Source of the DNA: Icerya purchasi
Lineage: Eukaryota > Arthropoda > Insecta > Hemiptera > Monophlebidae
DNA: 64,000 nt
Assembly (NCBI GenBank): GCA_039619475.1
Contig: CM077115.1
Span: 184,976,106 to 185,040,105, forward strand
Direction: 5' to 3'
The notes beneath the pieces are model-generated. The model saw only the letters and a list, made by a program, of their open reading frames with translations. It made no database searches and was not told the DNA's origin. Positions 60,261-64,000 of the stretch are shown here, one piece after another (the first letter of the stretch is position 1; every line of letters starts with the position of its first letter). The position numbers and the translations under genes were made by a program.

Positions 60261-61176
60261 AACAAAATAAAAATAAAATTTGAAATAAATTAAATAAAAA
60301 ATATGAAAATAAAATTAAACGTAAATAATTATACGTGGTGCGAGTGAGAATGGGAGTGTGATTGAAATTCTGTTTGTCGGTTCGGGGACGAATACATCAC
60401 GCGGTCACTGGAGAAATGCCCACCCGTAAAGGAAATGAATGGCGATTGGCCGAGACGAGTACAAAGGAAGAAAGGCTCGTAGAGGCACGAGCGGAAAAAA
60501 TGACAAAAAGGTGAGCAGTCAATCTTGATCATCCATCGGAAAAACAGTCAAACTTTTGGTAGCAGACGACTAAGGTAAAAGACAACCTCTGCAGCGCGCA
60601 ATCGTTAATTCGCCCGTCAGATCGGTTTAAATAAACTCCGTTCCGTCGCGAAAGTAAATCGCGTAAAGATTTGTAAAATTTTTTTAAACATTTTACCCGA
60701 AATTCGCGTTTCGTTCCATCGGAAAAGGACTCATCGTCAGCCCACTACTCCGCGACCGTTCATCGTTCCTGCGTCACCGCCGACAAACAGTCAAACGTAT
60801 ATCGATTCTTATTTATATTCATATTTATTATATTCGTTGTAGATACGTATTTGTTAGTAATTGTCATTTTCAGCGATCGATCAATCAAGAAAAATTGGTG
60901 TGAGTAACTTTCTGAATACACAGTTTTAAAATCTATTCGGGTCACTTGTGTAAATAATCATAAAAAGTAATAATTTTTCTAACATAAATCCCCTGGACAA
61001 AACAAATTATTAGCTAAATAACAAACTTAAATTTTACCTGGTATTTAATAACTTTTCATTTCCTCAACGGAATATGAACTGTAAAAGGACAGAACGAACT
61101 GAACTAAAAGTGTGAACTGTAAAAGGTCAGAATAAACTGGGGGACTTAATACAAAAGTTTACCTAATGTATTGAAT
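60138..61176. repeat. Inverted repeat pair around a GC-richer island
   Basis: Bases 60138-60195 (GTAAACTTTTACATTAAGTCC...CTTTTACAGTTCACA) are near-inverted to 61118-61176. A third partial copy of the GAACTGTAAAAGG part lies at 61070-61100. The left copy is the 3' tail of the LINE relic, so the pair may be two LINE tails in opposite orientation, enclosing the island at 60330-60790. Confidence 0.7.
60416..60510 (+). CDS. Possible first coding exon (weak)
   Basis: ATG in the context GGAGAAATGCCC opens MPTRKGNEWRLAETSTKEER, continues LVEARAEKMTK and stops at a good donor, AAAAAGGTGAGC (phase 2). The segment is GC-richer than its surroundings. No partner exon or family was recognised. Confidence 0.22.
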
Positions 61177-61561
61177 AAGAGGAAAAATTAACAAACTAAA
61201 ATTACGGCCGAAAATGAAATTGACATTTAAAAAAGTGAACTAACGCGAATAAAATTTTAAAAAAATGTTTTAAAAAAAAACTAAATACACAAACAAATTG
61301 AAATAAGAAGAACATGTAACGGAAAAAAATCCGTACAAATAAATTTAACCTAAAATAGGGAAGAACACGATGCTTCTTCTTCCATAAATCGAATTGATTG
61401 GTAAAATAGAGGTAACGCGGGGTATCGTACAATTTAATTTCGTCAGGCATAGTTTCAAATAGAAAAAAAAATGAAACGAAAAATCAGTGTACATTAGGTT
61501 ATATTGGTGCTGCAATGCAAGTGAACGAACGTTAGTTACAAGTGGCCAGTAAATCACGCCA

Positions 61562-62487
61562 TACAGTCGACTCGCGATTATCCGGATTAATTGGGCGGCC
61601 AGCCGGTCCGAATAGCAAAAAATCCAGATACGCCGGAGTTCAAGGTTAAATACTGCAAAATAAGCGAAAAAATGAAAATTAACTTATCCCATAATAAAAA
61701 AGTACTACATGAAAATTAACTTACGGTGGTGTACATTGACTATATCCGCTTCTGCCGTTTCTTCGATCTCGTCGCTGCCCATTCATTCTGTAACGTCGTC
61801 CGTATTATTTCACATCCTGGAATATGTTTTATTCGAAAAACAAGCTCCTCGTTGGCCTTTGAACTGTCCAAATCACATTGTTCGTCAGTTTCACCCCACT
61901 TATCACTGACTTTACGATCTAATAATATTGTCCACGACCGCACTAATGCTATAGAACTAATCTCTTCCCATCCCTCAGATATAACATGAAGCATATCAAC
62001 TGATTTTAAAGCAACCTGACAGAACTTTTCAACGCTTGATATTAGTCTGGCGAGAAGGCGGCGTCGATATCTTTTTTTTAAGGTCTCTAGGATTTCTTGA
62101 TCCATAGGTTGACAATTATCAGTTGTAACGTTTGCTTAAAGAAATATTGCGCCTTTATATCACCATCTTGTAACTCCTCAGTTGTCGGATTGGAGAATTG
62201 TCGAGAATAACGCTTTTTTCTCGGTAACTGTTTGTCGGACAAATGTTTCGCAACTGCGGACACAAACTCTTTGTGAGGCCAAGTTTTAAAAATTTCACAT
62301 CATCTTCATTTGCAGCGAATGTAAACAAATATTCAGATACGTACCGCATATAACTTTAGATTTTATAAAAGCGCATTGGCTTTTTCTTCTTCTTTTATTT
62401 ATTTATTTTTTTTTTCTTTGAAAATCGATCCGGATAATACGGAGTCCGGATAAACACGATCTGGATAATCGCGAATCGATTGTATAT
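61562..62487 (-). mobile_element. pogo/Tigger-like DNA transposon, internally deleted
   Basis: The left terminus TACAGTCGACTCGCGATTATCC and the inverse of the right terminus (TACAATCGATTCGCGATTATCC) form inverted repeats flanked by TA, the target duplication of this superfamily. The interior has the last part of the transposase on the minus strand. At ~925 bp it is well short of an autonomous copy. Confidence 0.85.
61740..62349 (-). pseudogene. Tigger-type DDE transposase C-terminal relic
   Basis: The minus strand reads NSYREKSVILDNSPIRQ (normally KxxLLLDNAPxH, second catalytic Asp; the His-type position is lost). A frame-shifted stretch matches the LPPNVTSLIQPMDQ region. It then reads MDQEILETLKKRYRRRLLAR and continues EEISSIALVRSWTILLDRKV to the stop at 61740. 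The PMDQxxxExxKRRYRxxLL block is diagnostic of the pogo/jerky/CENP-B-type DDE domain. The N-terminal DNA-binding domains are deleted. Confidence 0.85.
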
Positions 62488-62933
62488 CGTAGCTGTGGAA
62501 TAAACGTAACGAACTTGTAACTGAAATACATTATTTTAAAATTTATAATTAAATTTGAAATTAAATTAAGTTTTGTAAATATCTTTGAACTACCAATTTC
62601 AAATTTTCAAAGTGGAAACATAAATTTATCACCCAATGTGAAATAGTTTAATCATAAATTTGTAATAATTTTTTTTAAATTATGAAATAGAGGATTATTT
62701 TCAAAAACAAAATAAAATAATTACCGACTGTATCAGCGAAATGAGTTTTATTTTTAAAACACATTTCAAAGAATTCTCATTCTGTTCAATTCCGGGAACA
62801 TCAGCTGGGAAAATGCCTTTAGTTAGGCATAAAAAAGAAATACATTTTCCGCTAGTTTACAACAGAATTAAACACAAAAGTTTCAAAAAAAAAAAAAAGG
62901 AAAAGAAAAACAAAAAAATTATATGATAGTGGT

Positions 62934-63605
62934 CTAGCATTTCTTCCGAGAACGAGAACGTTTAGATTTTTGCATACGTTTGCGCGACTTTTTGCCCGAT
63001 TTTGCAGCAGACTTCCGAGACGATTTCCGACGGATACCTATTCTATTATCCGATGATGACTCATCCATCGGACTTCTATTACGGATAAGTTTTTCCGCCG
63101 ATTTTTCGGCACCTATTATGCCGTCCTTCTTCGTTTTATTCATCAAGCATTTAACTTTTGCATCATCATTGGAAGAAGAAGTGCTACCGGAACTGGAACT
63201 AGAACTAGAACTGGAACTGGATCTGGATCTGGAACTGGGATTGTTCTTGTCTCTATCCTTGCCTTCGCTGTCGAAACAAACAAATTTTTTTACCTTTTCA
63301 TCGTTATCTTTGGTTTTCATTTCCTCCGCTTTATTACTTTTGGATTTCTGTTCCATCACTTCACTACTTTGTGATTTCTGTTCCATCGCTCCACTATTTT
63401 TGGATTTCTGTTCTTCCGAACTGATACTCTTGGATTTCTGTCCTTCCGAACTGATACTCTTGGATTTTTGTTCTTCCGAATCGCTACTTTTTCTTTTGCT
63501 TTTACAGACGTCCAGAGGAAGCTCATTTAGCATTTTACTGTTTTCATCATTCTTGGCCATATTCTTAGCCTTATCCTTGCTCGACATACACTTGTTTTCC
63601 GACAT
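62934..63605 (-). CDS. Lys/Ser-rich basic nuclear-type protein, intronless, 223 aa
   Basis: The minus ATG at 63605 in the context GGTCAAGATGTCG opens a clean 223-codon frame ending KSKRSRSRKKC. Four to five imperfect repeats of an EQKSKSISSE-like unit occupy residues ~45-95. An SRSRSSSSSSSSSSSGSTSS run lies near residue 130 and the last ~40 residues are Lys/Arg/Ser-rich (RRKSSRKSAAKSGKKSRKRM). No folded domain is visible. Such composition is seen in SR-like splicing proteins and in sperm basic proteins, and the terminal RSRKKC recalls the latter, but neither can be assigned. The antisense frame (62980-63645, Leu/Ser/Asp-rich) is a mirror of it. Low-complexity coding is supported by the absence of stops and the good start context. 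Confidence 0.62.
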   Translation of the reverse strand: MSENKCMSSKDKAKNMAKNDENSKMLNELPLDVCKSKRKSSDSEEQKSKSISSEGQKSKSISSEEQKSKNSGAMEQKSQSSEVMEQKSKSNKAEEMKTKDNDEKVKKFVCFDSEGKDRDKNNPSSRSRSSSSSSSSSSSGSTSSSNDDAKVKCLMNKTKKDGIIGAEKSAEKLIRNRSPMDESSSDNRIGIRRKSSRKSAAKSGKKSRKRMQKSKRSRSRKKC

Positions 63606-64000
63606 CTTGACCGATTTACTGCCGCGCCTGAACTTCTGGAAATAATGGAATATTTTGATCGCAAATGATAGACGTAGTACTGTTTCGGCTGTTTGTTTTG
63701 GATTTCTATGGAAAATTTAACTTGACAGAATTATACCAGGAATCAAAGATCACGGGGCAGTGTTCGGTGCCGTTACAGATGCTGATAGTTTCGCTTGAAA
63801 AAAAGAGAAAAGAAAAGATCCATTTAACTTCGTGTAATCGACGAATACAATCAAAAATTATTAATTTAACGCACATTTACACCAATTCTGCGAGCATTAT
63901 TAAAGACTTTTAATTTCCTACCCGGCTGACGTAATGACTGCAGTTATCCCAGCTAACTTTGGTTTGATTATCCGGGACTTTTAAACTCGATAAAGCAAGA

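Noticed and set aside
62980..63645. 221-codon plus frame rich in Leu/Ser/Asp
   Set aside because: Mirror of the repeat-rich basic protein on the minus strand, which has the better start context and natural composition.

Overview
This is AT-rich, intron-bearing animal DNA, most likely from an insect. It shows single-base frameshifted LINEs with poly(A) tails, Penelope-like, mariner, pogo/Tigger and hAT relics, many MITEs, (TA)n microsatellites, GT-AG introns and an insect-type secreted phospholipase B gene. Nothing points to a bacterium: no operons, ribosome-binding-site gene strings, CRISPR or rRNA. I cannot name the species.

The main host gene is a phospholipase B1-like GDSL lipase on the minus strand. 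I rebuilt it by hand as seven coding exons: 57217-57378, 52435-52648, 48539-48765, 46302-46464, 42596-42750, 32945-33113 and 27156-27280. They add to 1215 nt (404 aa plus stop), with matching intron phases, an N-terminal signal peptide, GDSL, GSND and DxxH motifs, and an AATAAA downstream of the stop. Its introns are full of transposon debris. A related but broken terminal exon lies further downstream at 10564-10746 (minus), the relic of a second copy. A second likely host gene is an intronless Lys/Ser-rich basic protein at 62934-63605 (minus). Two more short exon-like islands (around 9.9 kb minus and 60.4 kb plus) are only suggestions.

The most unusual object is a ~7.4 kb segment, 33312-40705, inside phospholipase intron 5. 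Identical 29-bp terminal inverted repeats bound it, including a (TA)n part. Near each end sit repeats of a TTTCCACCTCC motif, inverted with respect to each other, and one 32-bp perfect palindrome with two 13-bp arms around a 6-bp centre. Inside are a long minus-strand gene for a tyrosine-recombinase-like protein (Crypton-type: two zinc-finger-like motifs, R-K-NxxR-H-Y catalytic series, C-terminal SANT-like domain), a decayed plus-strand gene resembling the MSV199-type DNA-binding proteins of large insect DNA viruses, and a mariner relic. This looks like a TIR-bounded, tyrosine-recombinase-encoding mobile element.

Layout: 1-2.8 kb Jockey LINE; 3-12.7 kb MITEs, a LINE RT relic, a Penelope-like hairpin and the orphan phospholipase exon; 12.7-27 kb mostly AT-rich spacer with three LINE relics and a tandem satellite; 27.2-57.4 kb the phospholipase gene and its transposon-filled introns (nested hAT/LINE, Penelope GIY-YIG fragment, tyrosine-recombinase element, I-like LINE fragments); 57.4-62.5 kb LINE relics and a Tigger relic; 62.9-63.6 kb the basic protein gene.
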